Shown: positions 56,528 through 64,000 of the stretch, piece after piece
Numbering within the stretch: the first letter of the stretch is position 1
Layout: each line of letters starts with the position of its first letter
Assembly (NCBI RefSeq): GCF_004331435.1
Contig: NZ_SJKA01000010.1
Location: forward strand, 1-64,000
Reading direction: 5' to 3'
Origin: Kribbella sindirgiensis
GTDB lineage: Bacteria; Actinomycetota; Actinomycetes; Propionibacteriales; Kribbellaceae
Length of the DNA: 64,000 nt
Program-made: the position numbers and the translations under genes
The notes under the pieces: generated by a model
What the model was told of the DNA's origin: nothing
Databases searched by the model: none
Seen by the model: the letters and a program-made list of their open reading frames with translations, nothing else

Positions 56528-59146
56528 ATGGCGACCCGCACGTCTTCCCCGGCGCGGGCGCAGAAGTCGGCAGCTAAACGGCCGAGTACGGCCCGTTCGG
56601 CTGCCGGTGGACGCTCCCGTCCGTCAGGCGCCCAGAAGCGTGGGCAGAGCACGAAGCGCGGTGGAACCACCGCCGCGCGGACCAGCACGCCCAAAAACAG
56701 CGGACCGGGCCCGTTCGCGGCCGCCATGCTCGCACTCTGTCGCGGGGTGGTGAAGGTCTGGATCGGCATCGCACACCTGCTCGGCAGCATGGTGCGGGGG
56801 ATCGGCCACAGCGCCCGCGACCTGGAGCCGGAGCATCGCCGTGACGGCGCCGGCCTGTTCCTGATCGGCCTCGCGGTCGTTGTGGCCGCCGCGATCTGGT
56901 GGGACCTCCCGGGTTCGGTCGGCGACGGCGTACGGACCGTGGTCGGCGGCAGCATCGGCATGCTCGGCTGGGCCCTGCCGCTGATGCTGGTCGTCATCGC
57001 GATCCGCACGCTCCGGCACCCCGACCGCAACGGCCCGGCCGGCCGTCAGGTCATCGGGTGGACCGCGGTGTGCCTCGGCGTACTCGGCCTGATCCACATC
57101 GCCAACGGTCTACCCCGGCCGAGCAACCCGGCCGACGGACCGCTGCGTGACGCCGGCGGCGCGATCGGGTACTTCATCTCGTCGTTCCTCTCCGACCTGC
57201 TCACGCAGTACGTCGCAGCGCCGCTGCTGGTGCTGCTGTCGATCTTCGGCGCCCTGGTGATCACCGGGACGCCGGTGTACGCGATCCCGCTGCGGTTCCG
57301 GGCGGCGTTCGACGTACTGATGGGACGTACCGAGCTGCCCGAGGACGCTCCGTCCGTGATCGCGGCCCCGACCGACGACACGGTCCGGCTGACCCGCAAG
57401 CAGCGGCGCGCCAAGGCAGAGCTCGAGGACGAGGGCGAGCCGACTCTCAAGCCGTACGACTCACCGGTGCTCGGGGAAACCCCGAAGCGAGGCCGCAAGG
57501 CCAAGGCGAAGCCGGCGGCCGAAGAGGAAGCGTACGACGTCGACGGCGCCGAGGACGCAGCTGTCGCGGCTCCTGTCGAGCCTGCCTTCGAGGCGCCCGC
57601 TCCGAGCAAGCAACCGGCGCCGGAGCCGCCGCCGCACACGCCGCTGCCGCAGCGTGTCGAGCAGCTCAGCCTGTCCGGCGACATCACGTACACCCTGCCC
57701 GACGGGCAGATGCTGAAGCCCGGCTCGGTGCACAAGGCGCGGACCAAGGCGTCCGACGCGGTGGTCGACCGGCTGACCGAGGTGTTCGAGCAGTTCGGCA
57801 TCGACGCGCAGGTCACCGGCTACACCCGTGGCCCGACAGTCACCCGGTACGAGGTCGAACTCGGCTCCGCGGTGAAGGTCGAGAAGGTCACCGCGCTCTC
57901 CAAGAACATCGCGTACGCCGTCGCGTCGGCCGACGTCCGGATCCTGTCGCCGATCCCCGGCAAGTCCGCGATCGGGATCGAGATCCCGAACACCGACAAG
58001 GAGACCGTCAGCCTCGGTGACGTGGTCCGGTCGGCGACCGCACGCAACGACCACCACCCGATGGTGGCCGGTCTGGGCAAGGACGTCGAGGGCGGGTTCG
58101 TGGTCGCCAACATGGCGAAGATGCCGCACCTGCTGGTCGCCGGCGCCACCGGCTCCGGCAAGTCCTCGTTCGTCAACTCGCTGATCACGTCGATCCTGAT
58201 GCGCGCCACCCCCGACGAGGTGCGGATGATCCTCGTCGACCCGAAGCGGGTCGAGCTGAACAACTACGAGGGCATCCCGCACCTGATCACGCCGATCATC
58301 ACCAACGCCAAGAAGGCGGCCGAGGCGCTGCAGTGGGTCGTCCGCGAGATGGACATGCGGTACGACGACCTCGCGGCGTTCGGTTTCCGGCACGTCGACG
58401 ACTTCAACAAGGCGGTCCGCGGCGGCAAGGTGAAGCCGCCACCGGGATCCGAGCGGGTGCTGACGCCGTACCCGTATCTGCTGGTGATCGTCGACGAGCT
58501 CGCCGACCTGATGATGGTCGCGCCGCGCGACGTCGAGGACTCGATCGTCCGGATCACCCAGCTGGCCCGCGCCGCCGGCATCCACCTGGTGCTCGCCACG
58601 CAGCGGCCGTCGGTGGACGTCGTCACCGGTCTGATCAAGGCCAACGTGCCGTCCCGGCTCGCGTTCGCGACCTCGTCGCTGGCCGACAGCCGGGTCATCC
58701 TCGACCAGCCCGGCGCCGAGAAGCTGGTCGGACAGGGCGACGGGCTCTTCCTGCCGATGGGCGCGAGCAAGCCCATGCGGATCCAGGGGTCGTGGGTCGA
58801 CGAGGCCGAGATCCGCGCCGTGGTCGAGCACTGCAAGGAGCAGTTGCAGCCGACGTACCGCGAGGACGTCACCGCGGCGCCAGGCCCGAGCAAGGACCTC
58901 GACGACGAGATCGGCGACGACCTCGACCTGGTGGTGCAGGCGGCGGAGCTGATTGTTTCCACCCAGTTCGGCTCGACGTCGATGCTGCAGCGTAAGCTCC
59001 GCGTCGGCTTCGCCAAGGCCGGCCGGCTGATGGACATCCTGGAGAGCCGCGGCGTCGTCGGCCCCAGTGAGGGTTCCAAGGCCCGGGACGTCCTGGTCAA
59101 GCCCGACGACCTAGAGGACTTCATCACCACCCTCCGAGGAGAGTGA
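56528..59146 (+). CDS. ftsK: FtsK/SpoIIIE-family DNA translocase
   Basis: An 872-residue septal DNA pump. A basic, disordered N-terminus of about 60 residues is followed by four membrane segments (about 105-260), an acidic/proline linker, the alpha domain (from VEQLSLSGDITYTLPDGQML) and the RecA-like motor. Walker A is AGATGSGKSS near residue 540 and Walker B is LLVIVDELADLMM near residue 650; QRPSVDVVTGLIKANVPSR is the motor's conserved core. The C-terminal gamma winged helix (STQFGSTSMLQRKLRVGFAK) that reads polar DNA motifs is present. It moves chromosome ends through closing septa. It follows RNase J in most relatives, but 13 kb of other genes lie between here. Confidence 0.95.
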   Translation: MATRTSSPARAQKSAAKRPSTARSAAGGRSRPSGAQKRGQSTKRGGTTAARTSTPKNSGPGPFAAAMLALCRGVVKVWIGIAHLLGSMVRGIGHSARDLEPEHRRDGAGLFLIGLAVVVAAAIWWDLPGSVGDGVRTVVGGSIGMLGWALPLMLVVIAIRTLRHPDRNGPAGRQVIGWTAVCLGVLGLIHIANGLPRPSNPADGPLRDAGGAIGYFISSFLSDLLTQYVAAPLLVLLSIFGALVITGTPVYAIPLRFRAAFDVLMGRTELPEDAPSVIAAPTDDTVRLTRKQRRAKAELEDEGEPTLKPYDSPVLGETPKRGRKAKAKPAAEEEAYDVDGAEDAAVAAPVEPAFEAPAPSKQPAPEPPPHTPLPQRVEQLSLSGDITYTLPDGQMLKPGSVHKARTKASDAVVDRLTEVFEQFGIDAQVTGYTRGPTVTRYEVELGSAVKVEKVTALSKNIAYAVASADVRILSPIPGKSAIGIEIPNTDKETVSLGDVVRSATARNDHHPMVAGLGKDVEGGFVVANMAKMPHLLVAGATGSGKSSFVNSLITSILMRATPDEVRMILVDPKRVELNNYEGIPHLITPIITNAKKAAEALQWVVREMDMRYDDLAAFGFRHVDDFNKAVRGGKVKPPPGSERVLTPYPYLLVIVDELADLMMVAPRDVEDSIVRITQLARAAGIHLVLATQRPSVDVVTGLIKANVPSRLAFATSSLADSRVILDQPGAEKLVGQGDGLFLPMGASKPMRIQGSWVDEAEIRAVVEHCKEQLQPTYREDVTAAPGPSKDLDDEIGDDLDLVVQAAELIVSTQFGSTSMLQRKLRVGFAKAGRLMDILESRGVVGPSEGSKARDVLVKPDDLEDFITTLRGE

Positions 59147-59151
59147 GACCC

Positions 59152-59718
59152 GTGACCGCCGCGAGTGCACTGCCCAGGCAGGACCGATTCGGCGTCGACC
59201 CCGAGCCGGTGCCGTTCACCGTTCGCGCCTCCCAGCGGGTGCACGGCGGGCTGGCCGCCGGCGCGGCACTGGTCGCGATCGGCTTCGCGGCGTCGGCGTC
59301 CACGAGTCCGGCCGGCATCCTGCGCTGGATCGTGGCGGCCGCGTTCGGCGTCCTCGCCGTGGTCTGCGCCCGCGCGCTGACGGTGGGGGACATGCTGGTC
59401 GCCGACGACGTCGGCATCCGGCTGCGCATCGGCAGCGAATGGGTGGGTACCCGGTGGGAGGACATCGAAGAGGTGACGGTGCTGCAGCGCCGGCATCCGC
59501 TCGACGACGGGCGGATCGCCGTACACCTGCAGGATCCTGGGCCCGTCCTCGGTGCGATGCCGAGTTCGACCCGCAAGACAACCGATGCCAACCGCCGCCT
59601 GACCGGATCCTCACTCGCGATACCGTTCGGGTTGACGGCCCGGCCGTCCAACGGGGAAGTGGTGCAGGCACTGCACATGCTGGCCGATGCCAGATGTCCG
59701 GTCAGGGAACAGCTCTGA
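59152..59718 (+). CDS. Membrane protein with PH-like domain
   Basis: A 188-residue protein with two membrane segments (GGLAAGAALVAIGFAASAST and ILRWIVAAAFGVLAVVCARA) followed by a bacterial PH-like domain (VGDMLVADDVGIRLRIGSEW, VGTRWEDIEEVTVLQRRHPL). GTG 59152 is preferred because AGGAG lies 10 nt upstream; the GTG at 59143 overlaps the ftsK stop but is only one base from AGGAG. It is in an operon with ftsK. Its role is unknown. Confidence 0.8.
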   Translation: MTAASALPRQDRFGVDPEPVPFTVRASQRVHGGLAAGAALVAIGFAASASTSPAGILRWIVAAAFGVLAVVCARALTVGDMLVADDVGIRLRIGSEWVGTRWEDIEEVTVLQRRHPLDDGRIAVHLQDPGPVLGAMPSSTRKTTDANRRLTGSSLAIPFGLTARPSNGEVVQALHMLADARCPVREQL

Positions 59719-59752
59719 CTCGTCCGTGACCCCGTCGAGCCCAGGCCGTTGA

Positions 59753-59776
59753 GTTGATGTCGTGGTGTTGATGTCG
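59753..59776 (+). repeat. Direct repeat upstream of the RodZ-like gene
   Basis: GTTGATGTCG occurs at 59753-59762 and again at 59767-59776 (period 14). The spacing is not a whole helical turn. It may be a regulator site in the promoter of the following gene. Confidence 0.35.
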
Positions 59777-59835
59777 ATGCACCGGCTGTCGATTGTGCGC
59801 GAGAACAGGTCGGACGAGGAGAGGATGGTGGGGAC

Positions 59836-60600
59836 GTGAGCATCGGCAGCGAGCTCACGGCGGCCCGCGAACGGGCCGACATGACGATCGAGCAGCTGAG
59901 CGCCGCCACCCGGATCAGATCCGGGCTGCTGATCGCCATGGAGGCCGACGACTTCTCCCGCTGCGGTGGCAACTTCTACGCCCGTGGGCACATCCGGTCG
60001 ATCGCTCGCGTGGTCAAGGCCGACCCCGCACCGCTGCTCGCCAGCTTCGACGCCGAACACGCCGTCGAGGAGGAGAAGTCCCGCCGCGAGGAACGCGCCG
60101 CGGCCAAGGCCCCGACCCTGCGACCGGCCCGTCCGCGCTGGGCCCTCGTGGTCGGCGCGATCCTGGTCATCCTGATGGGCTGGGGGATGGTGCGGCTCTT
60201 CACGCTGCCCAGCGATATCGAGGCCAACGCGTCCAAGACCGCGACCACGACGGCAACGGTCACGACGCCGACCCCGAAGGCGCCGCCGCAGCCGACGGTG
60301 AAACCCACCAAGAAGCCGACGTCGGCCAAGCCGCCCGCTCTGCAGACCGCGCTGCGCCTGACGGCGACGGGCGACGGTACGTATCTGACGATCCGCGACC
60401 GGAAGAACCGCCGCCTCTTCCAGGGCCGGCTCAGCCCGGGAATCGCGCAGTCCGTCACCAGCGCCGGCGATATCCGCGTGACGGTGGGCAACCCCGGCAA
60501 CCTCGTCGTCGTCCTGAACGGCAAGCGGATCCCCACCAAGCTGTACAAGTTCACCGCGCACCCGAACGGCACCCTCAGCAAGACCACCGCCAACCAGTGA
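59836..60600 (+). CDS. RodZ-like helix-turn-helix membrane protein (DUF4115)
   Basis: A 254-residue protein with a cytoplasmic HTH_25 domain (SIGSELTAARERADMTIEQL, then FYARGHIRSIARVVKADPAP), one membrane helix near residue 110 (RWALVVGAILVILMGWGMVR), a Thr/Pro/Lys linker and a C-terminal beta-rich DUF4115 domain (GDGTYLTIRDRKNRRLFQGR). This is the architecture of RodZ, which links the cytoskeleton to the wall machinery in rods; in actinobacteria its partner is not certain. GTG 59836 has GGTGGGGA nearby. It lies between ftsK and rimO as in related genomes. Confidence 0.9.
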   Translation: MSIGSELTAARERADMTIEQLSAATRIRSGLLIAMEADDFSRCGGNFYARGHIRSIARVVKADPAPLLASFDAEHAVEEEKSRREERAAAKAPTLRPARPRWALVVGAILVILMGWGMVRLFTLPSDIEANASKTATTTATVTTPTPKAPPQPTVKPTKKPTSAKPPALQTALRLTATGDGTYLTIRDRKNRRLFQGRLSPGIAQSVTSAGDIRVTVGNPGNLVVVLNGKRIPTKLYKFTAHPNGTLSKTTANQ

Positions 60601-60638
60601 GCGCGCTTCCGAGTTAGGTGCGGACGTGCACAGCGCGT

Positions 60639-60644
60639 CATACT
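60639..60644 (+). promoter_or_regulatory. -10 box (CATACT), leaderless start of rimO
   Basis: CATACT is followed by 7 nt and the ATG at 60652. The first base deviates from TAnnnT, but the spacing is the same as in other leaderless starts here. A GTAGGG in the gap could be a weak ribosome binding site. Confidence 0.4.
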
Positions 60645-60651
60645 CGTAGGG

Positions 60652-62433
60652 ATGACTACGCCACCCACCACCGTCGCCCTGGTCACGCTGGGCTGTGCCC
60701 GCAACGATGTCGACTCCGAGGAACTGGCCGGCCGGCTAGAAGCCGGCGGGTTCCGGCTGGTCGACGACGCCGCCGAGGCGGACACGGTGGTGGTGAACAC
60801 CTGCGGCTTCGTCGAGGCCGCGAAGAAGGACTCCGTCGACACGCTGCTCGCAGCCGCCGACTACAAGGAGTCCGGCCGCACACAGGCCGTCGTCGCGGTC
60901 GGCTGCCTCGCCGAACGGTACGGCGAGCAACTCGCCGACGCCCTGCCGGAAACGGACGCCGTCCTCAGCTTCGACGACTACACCGACATCTCGGACCGCC
61001 TCCGCTCAATCCTCGCCGGCACCAAACACCAGGCCCACGTACCGAGGGACCGCCGCAAACTCCTCCCCTTGGCCCCCGCCGACCGCCACTCCACCCCCGG
61101 TGTCGCAATCCCCGGCCACGGCGACACCACCCCCGCCGACGGCGCCGCCTCGGCCCCCGCGACCACCACCGCCGGCACCGCCGCCGGGCGGGCGTCTGTG
61201 CTTGGTGATCACATCCCCGAGGCGTTGCGACCGGTTGATACCACCTCGGACGCTCCTGGCGAGCTCAAGGGGCGCTTCGTCACCGGTGCACCGGAAGAAC
61301 TGAAGATCGACGCACCCGACCTCGCGACCGCCCCGGCCAGCGGCCCCCGCGTCATGCGCCGTCGCCTCGACGGCGGCCCGATGGCCCCGCTGAAACTCGC
61401 CTCCGGCTGCGACCGCCGCTGCGCGTTCTGCGCGATCCCGATGTTCCGCGGCGCCTTCATGTCCCGCCGGCCCGCCGAGGTCCTCCGCGAGGCCGAGTGG
61501 CTGGCCGAGAACGGCGTCCGGGAACTCTTCCTGGTCTCCGAGAACTCCACCTCCTACGGCAAGGACCTCGGCGACCTCCGCCTGCTCGAGACCCTGGTCG
61601 GCGAGATCGCCCAGGTCCCCGGCATCACCCGCGTCCGCGTCTCGTACCTGCAGCCCGCCGAGATGCGCCCCACCCTGATCACCGCGATGACCGCCACCCC
61701 CGGCGTCGTCCCGTACTTCGACCTGTCCTTCCAGCACGCCTCGGGCCCGCTGCTGCGCCGCATGCGCCGCTTCGGCGACTCCGAACGCTTCCTCGAACTC
61801 ATCGCCCAGGTCCGCGCCGCCGCCCCGACCGCCGGCATCCGTAGCAACGTCATCGTCGGCTTCCCGGGCGAGACCGAGGAAGACGTCGACATCCTCTGCG
61901 ACTTCCTGTCCCGCGCCGGCCTGGACGCGATCGGCGTCTTCGGCTACTCCGACGAGGACGGCACCGAGGCCGAGACGTACGACGGCAAACTCGACGAGGA
62001 CACCATCGCCGACCGCCTGGACCGCGTCACCCGCCTCGCCGAGGACCTGACATCCTCCCGCGCCGAATCCCGCATCGGCGAACTCCTGGAGGTCCTCGTC
62101 GAGTCCCTCGACACCGCCGACACCGCCGACACCGCCGACACCGCCGACACCGCCGACACCGCCGACACCGCCGACACCGCCGACACCGCCGACACCGCCG
62201 ACACCGACGCGACCGGGTCCGGACCGGCGGAGCGGACGGCTGAGGGCCGGGCCGCGCACCAAGGCCCCGAGGTGGACGGAATCACGACGGTGACCGGCCT
62301 CCCGGAGGGGGTCCGGGCCGGGGATCTGGTGTCCGCGAAGGTGGTGTCGAACGACGGCGTCGACCTGATCGCCGAGTTCGCGGCACTCGTGAACGCCCCA
62401 GACGCCCGTTCGGCAGCTAACCTGACCGCGTGA
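60652..62433 (+). CDS. rimO: Ribosomal protein uS12 methylthiotransferase RimO, with two low-complexity insertions
   Basis: A 593-residue radical-SAM enzyme that methylthiolates the conserved Asp of S12. The N-terminal MTTase domain has the cluster-binding cysteines in VTLGCARNDVDSEELAGRL, VVNTCGFVEAAKKDSVD and AVGCLAERYG. The radical-SAM motif is ASGCDRRCAFCAIPMFRG, with Cys near residues 253, 257 and 260; the TRAM domain ends the protein. Two features are odd. About 85 residues (roughly 145-230) rich in Ala, Pro, Thr and Gly separate the first two domains. A (Asp-Thr-Ala)10 repeat, residues 487-516, lies before TRAM, so the protein is about 100 residues longer than usual. It overlaps pgsA by 4 bp. 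Confidence 0.94.
   Translation: MTTPPTTVALVTLGCARNDVDSEELAGRLEAGGFRLVDDAAEADTVVVNTCGFVEAAKKDSVDTLLAAADYKESGRTQAVVAVGCLAERYGEQLADALPETDAVLSFDDYTDISDRLRSILAGTKHQAHVPRDRRKLLPLAPADRHSTPGVAIPGHGDTTPADGAASAPATTTAGTAAGRASVLGDHIPEALRPVDTTSDAPGELKGRFVTGAPEELKIDAPDLATAPASGPRVMRRRLDGGPMAPLKLASGCDRRCAFCAIPMFRGAFMSRRPAEVLREAEWLAENGVRELFLVSENSTSYGKDLGDLRLLETLVGEIAQVPGITRVRVSYLQPAEMRPTLITAMTATPGVVPYFDLSFQHASGPLLRRMRRFGDSERFLELIAQVRAAAPTAGIRSNVIVGFPGETEEDVDILCDFLSRAGLDAIGVFGYSDEDGTEAETYDGKLDEDTIADRLDRVTRLAEDLTSSRAESRIGELLEVLVESLDTADTADTADTADTADTADTADTADTADTADTDATGSGPAERTAEGRAAHQGPEVDGITTVTGLPEGVRAGDLVSAKVVSNDGVDLIAEFAALVNAPDARSAANLTA
62110..62199 (+). repeat. Ten perfect 9-bp tandem repeats inside rimO
   Basis: GACACCGCC repeats ten times without a substitution, then continues for 6 bp before diverging (GACACCGACGCG). 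Each unit encodes Asp-Thr-Ala, so length changes keep the frame. Perfect units imply recent expansion or contraction by slippage. The opposite strand reads as Gly-Gly-Val repeats, which is not a gene. Confidence 0.95.
62418..62423 (+). promoter_or_regulatory. -10 box (TAACCT), possible leaderless start of pgsA
   Basis: TAACCT lies inside the end of rimO and is followed by 6 nt and the GTG at 62430. It would allow pgsA to be transcribed separately from rimO. Confidence 0.4.
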
Positions 62434-63053
62434 CCAACCCGGAGACGAACCCGGCGCCGCATGCAGCCGGCGGCCATCTCCACGCGCCCAGCGCCTGGAA
62501 CGTGCCGAACGCGCTCACGGTCCTGCGCCTGGTCCTGGTACCGCTGTTCGTCTGGCTCCTGCTCCGTGACGGCGGCCACACCACCGGCGACCGCCTGCTC
62601 GCCACGGCCGCGTTCGTGGTCGCCATCGTCACCGACCGCTTCGACGGCGACATCGCCCGCCGCTGGAATCTGGTCACGAACTTCGGCAAGATCGCCGACC
62701 CGATCGCCGACAAGGCCCTCACCGGCGCCGCCTTCATCGGCCTCTCGTACCTCGGCGAGCTCCCGTGGTGGGTCACCATCGTCGTCATGGTCCGCGAGTG
62801 GGGCGTGACCGCCCTCCGCTTCTGGGTCATCCGCCACGGCGTCATGCCGGCCAGCCGCGGCGGCAAACTGAAGACGGTCCTCCAAGCCGTGGCCCTCGGC
62901 CTCTACCTCCTCCCATGGCAACACCTGGCAGTGGTCCACTGGCCTGCGGTAGCCATCATGGCCGCCGCCGTCCTGGTAACCCTCGTGACCGGCCTCGACT
63001 ACCTCTTCCGGGCGCTCCGCCTGAGAGCCGCCGCCAAACGCCCCCTCCCATAA
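62430..63053 (+). CDS. pgsA: CDP-diacylglycerol-glycerol-3-phosphate 3-phosphatidyltransferase
   Basis: A 207-residue integral membrane enzyme of phosphatidylglycerol synthesis. The CDP-alcohol phosphotransferase motif (DG-x2-AR-x8-G-x3-D-x3-D) is FDGDIARRWNLVTNFGKIAD followed by PIADKA. About five membrane helices are predicted; WNVPNALTVLRLVLVPLFVW is the first. A His/Pro-rich N-terminus of about 20 residues is variable. GTG 62430 overlaps the rimO stop. In relatives cinA and recA follow, but here the next gene is unrelated and on the other strand. Confidence 0.93.
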   Translation: MTNPETNPAPHAAGGHLHAPSAWNVPNALTVLRLVLVPLFVWLLLRDGGHTTGDRLLATAAFVVAIVTDRFDGDIARRWNLVTNFGKIADPIADKALTGAAFIGLSYLGELPWWVTIVVMVREWGVTALRFWVIRHGVMPASRGGKLKTVLQAVALGLYLLPWQHLAVVHWPAVAIMAAAVLVTLVTGLDYLFRALRLRAAAKRPLP

Positions 63054-63060
63054 CCCGCAT

Positions 63061-63084
63061 TCGCTGCTTGACCAGCCGCAGCGA
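63061..63084. terminator. Hairpin between pgsA and the DUF2332 gene
   Basis: TCGCTGC (63061-63067) and GCAGCGA (63078-63084) form a 7-bp stem with a 10-nt loop, 7 nt after the pgsA stop and 14 nt before the end of the convergent gene. Confidence 0.5.
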
Positions 63085-63098
63085 GCCGGTGCATGGGT

Positions 63099-64000
63099 CT
63101 ACGGGTTGGCCAGCCAGGCGAGCATTTCGCCGCGGAGCCAGCAGCGGCCGACGCCCGTGGCATGCAGTGACGTGTGGTCGAACACGCCCAAACCCACAAT
63201 GCTGTGCCCCGATGCCCGCCGATCGCCAAAAGTCGGCATCCCCGGCGCGACTCCCACTCCCTCGACCGACACCCACGCCACCGGCCGCCGCGTCGCCGCC
63301 TCGTCCAGCCGCTGCAGGAACCGCAACCGCCCCTCGAGATCCAGCCCCGACAACGCCCAGGTCGTGATCACCACCGGGAGTACGTCGTCAGGCACCGACG
63401 CGATCGCCTCGGGCAGAACCTCGACGACACCGCCCCGGATCAGCACCGGAGGAGCCGCCTCCGCCAACGCCAGCTCCGCCTCGAGCCTCGCCAACCGCTC
63501 GACCTGATCCGGCGGAACACACGCCCGCAGCCAACGTGCCTCGTCCACCGCGGTGACATCGATCGGCTCGACATCAACGACGACCCGAGCCGCAACCTCC
63601 GGCATCGCGCGTAGCGGCACGAGTCCTTCACCCACGATCGAGGCAGGCACCTGCACCGCCGAACCCGCGACGCCCAACGTCTGCCCGTTGGAGTACAAGA
63701 TCCCCACCCGATCAACCGTCAGATTCAGCCCCGCCGGCCGCCCCACATCAATCAGCCCAACCGAACCCGCCCCAACCCGCCGCGCCACCTCAGCAACCGC
63801 CGGATACAGCACCGCATGCCGCCCACCCTCATCCCCCCGAACCTTCCGCCGTCCACCAACCTCCAAAACCAACTCCCCGTCCCGCAGAACCACCCCAACC
63901 CCCACCGCCCCAACCAACTCCAGCCCAGCCACATCCCGCCCGACAGGAACAGAAGACGCGGAGGTGGCGGTCGCCGCGGAGGGTCCCGCAGAGGTGGAGG
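63099..64000 (-). CDS. DUF2332-family protein, partial (N-terminus beyond the window)
   Basis: At least 300 residues of a DUF2332 protein. LIDVGRPAGLNLTVDRVGIL is the conserved block that follows the missing N-terminal domain, VVDVEPIDVTAVDEARWLRA is the next, and VLPVVITTWALSGLDLEGRL and the C-terminal DHTSLHATGVGRCWLRGEML end it. The frame is open to position 64000 and the family N-terminus (about 100 residues) is absent, so the in-frame GTG at 63932 is unlikely to be the true start. The fold resembles SAM-dependent methyltransferases, but no activity is known. Confidence 0.85.
   Translation of the reverse strand, partial: STSAGPSAATATSASSVPVGRDVAGLELVGAVGVGVVLRDGELVLEVGGRRKVRGDEGGRHAVLYPAVAEVARRVGAGSVGLIDVGRPAGLNLTVDRVGILYSNGQTLGVAGSAVQVPASIVGEGLVPLRAMPEVAARVVVDVEPIDVTAVDEARWLRACVPPDQVERLARLEAELALAEAAPPVLIRGGVVEVLPEAIASVPDDVLPVVITTWALSGLDLEGRLRFLQRLDEAATRRPVAWVSVEGVGVAPGMPTFGDRRASGHSIVGLGVFDHTSLHATGVGRCWLRGEMLAWLANP

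Noticed and set aside
62110..62199. CRISPR-like or regulatory repeat array
   Set aside because: Units are 9 bp, contiguous and in the reading frame of rimO, with no spacers.
62110..62250. Glycine/valine-repeat protein on the strand opposite rimO
   Set aside because: It is only the reverse reading of the Asp-Thr-Ala microsatellite and GC-rich flanks; rimO motifs are all on the plus strand.
1..64000. tRNA genes, rRNA, insertion sequences, prophage or integrase
   Set aside because: No cloverleaf with a T-loop GTTCGA context, no transposase or integrase motif and no flanking repeats of the right kind were found by eye.

Overview
The window is high-GC DNA with GTG and TTG starts, overlapping stop/start junctions and many genes whose start codon lies 6-7 nt after a TAnnnT box (leaderless pattern). 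It encodes mycothiol-linked proteins, an ECF42-type sigma factor, an actinobacterial SAM-IV riboswitch and the rpsO-pnp and dapA-RNase J-ftsK-rimO-pgsA neighbourhoods. This points to a soil actinomycete. The gene complement looks like Kribbella or a close relative in the Propionibacteriales, but that is inference from protein similarity recalled by eye. No tRNA, rRNA, insertion sequence, prophage or CRISPR array was seen.

Layout. (1) 0.1-5.2 kb: luciferase-like oxidoreductase; an ECF42 sigma factor with its DGPF partner, divergent from a small lipocalin-like gene, both directions carrying the same promoter architecture; a Sir2 deacylase; a secreted SGNH hydrolase. (2) 5.3-10.5 kb: housekeeping block ribF, rpsO, pnp, M16 protease. 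(3) 10.5-24.8 kb: accessory block with a BBE-type flavoenzyme, three consecutive ABC exporters, a complete five-gene oligopeptide ABC importer and a large membrane protein. (4) 24.9-28.7 kb: dapB, a small membrane protein and a large HTH-NTPase-TPR regulator. (5) 29.0-37.3 kb: secreted tripeptidyl-peptidase-like hydrolase, GNAT, DUF418 membrane protein, then the phenylacetyl-CoA epoxidase operon paaABCDE behind a leaderless promoter flanked by a perfect inverted repeat. (6) 37.3-43.1 kb: argG (with an ARG-box-like site), membrane proteins, dapA and RNase J. (7) 43.1-56.5 kb: second accessory block with a LacI regulator, two tandem fatty acid desaturases, a Tat-exported PhoD phosphatase with a PHO-box-like site, two thiol-metabolism genes, a LuxR-type regulator back to back with a prolyl oligopeptidase interrupted by one in-frame TGA, a cysteine-desulfurase-like enzyme under a SAM-IV riboswitch, a DinB protein and a DUF4184 membrane protein. 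(8) 56.5-64 kb: ftsK, a PH-like membrane protein, a RodZ-like HTH protein, rimO (with a 9-bp microsatellite in frame), pgsA and the C-terminal part of a DUF2332 protein running off the right edge.

How the parts fit. The core genes serve RNA processing (PNPase, RNase J, S15), lysine/diaminopimelate synthesis (dapA, dapB), arginine synthesis (argG), flavin supply (ribF), ribosome modification (rimO), lipid synthesis (pgsA) and chromosome segregation (ftsK). The accessory blocks are inserted between these neighbours and bring nutrient scavenging (peptide uptake, secreted peptidases, phosphatase), aromatic catabolism (paa), export and regulation. The most informative non-coding signals are the twin ECF42-type promoters (2636-2725), the paa operator/promoter (32823-32866), the PHO box (46530-46562), the SAM-IV riboswitch (54908-55020) and a set of strong convergent terminators.
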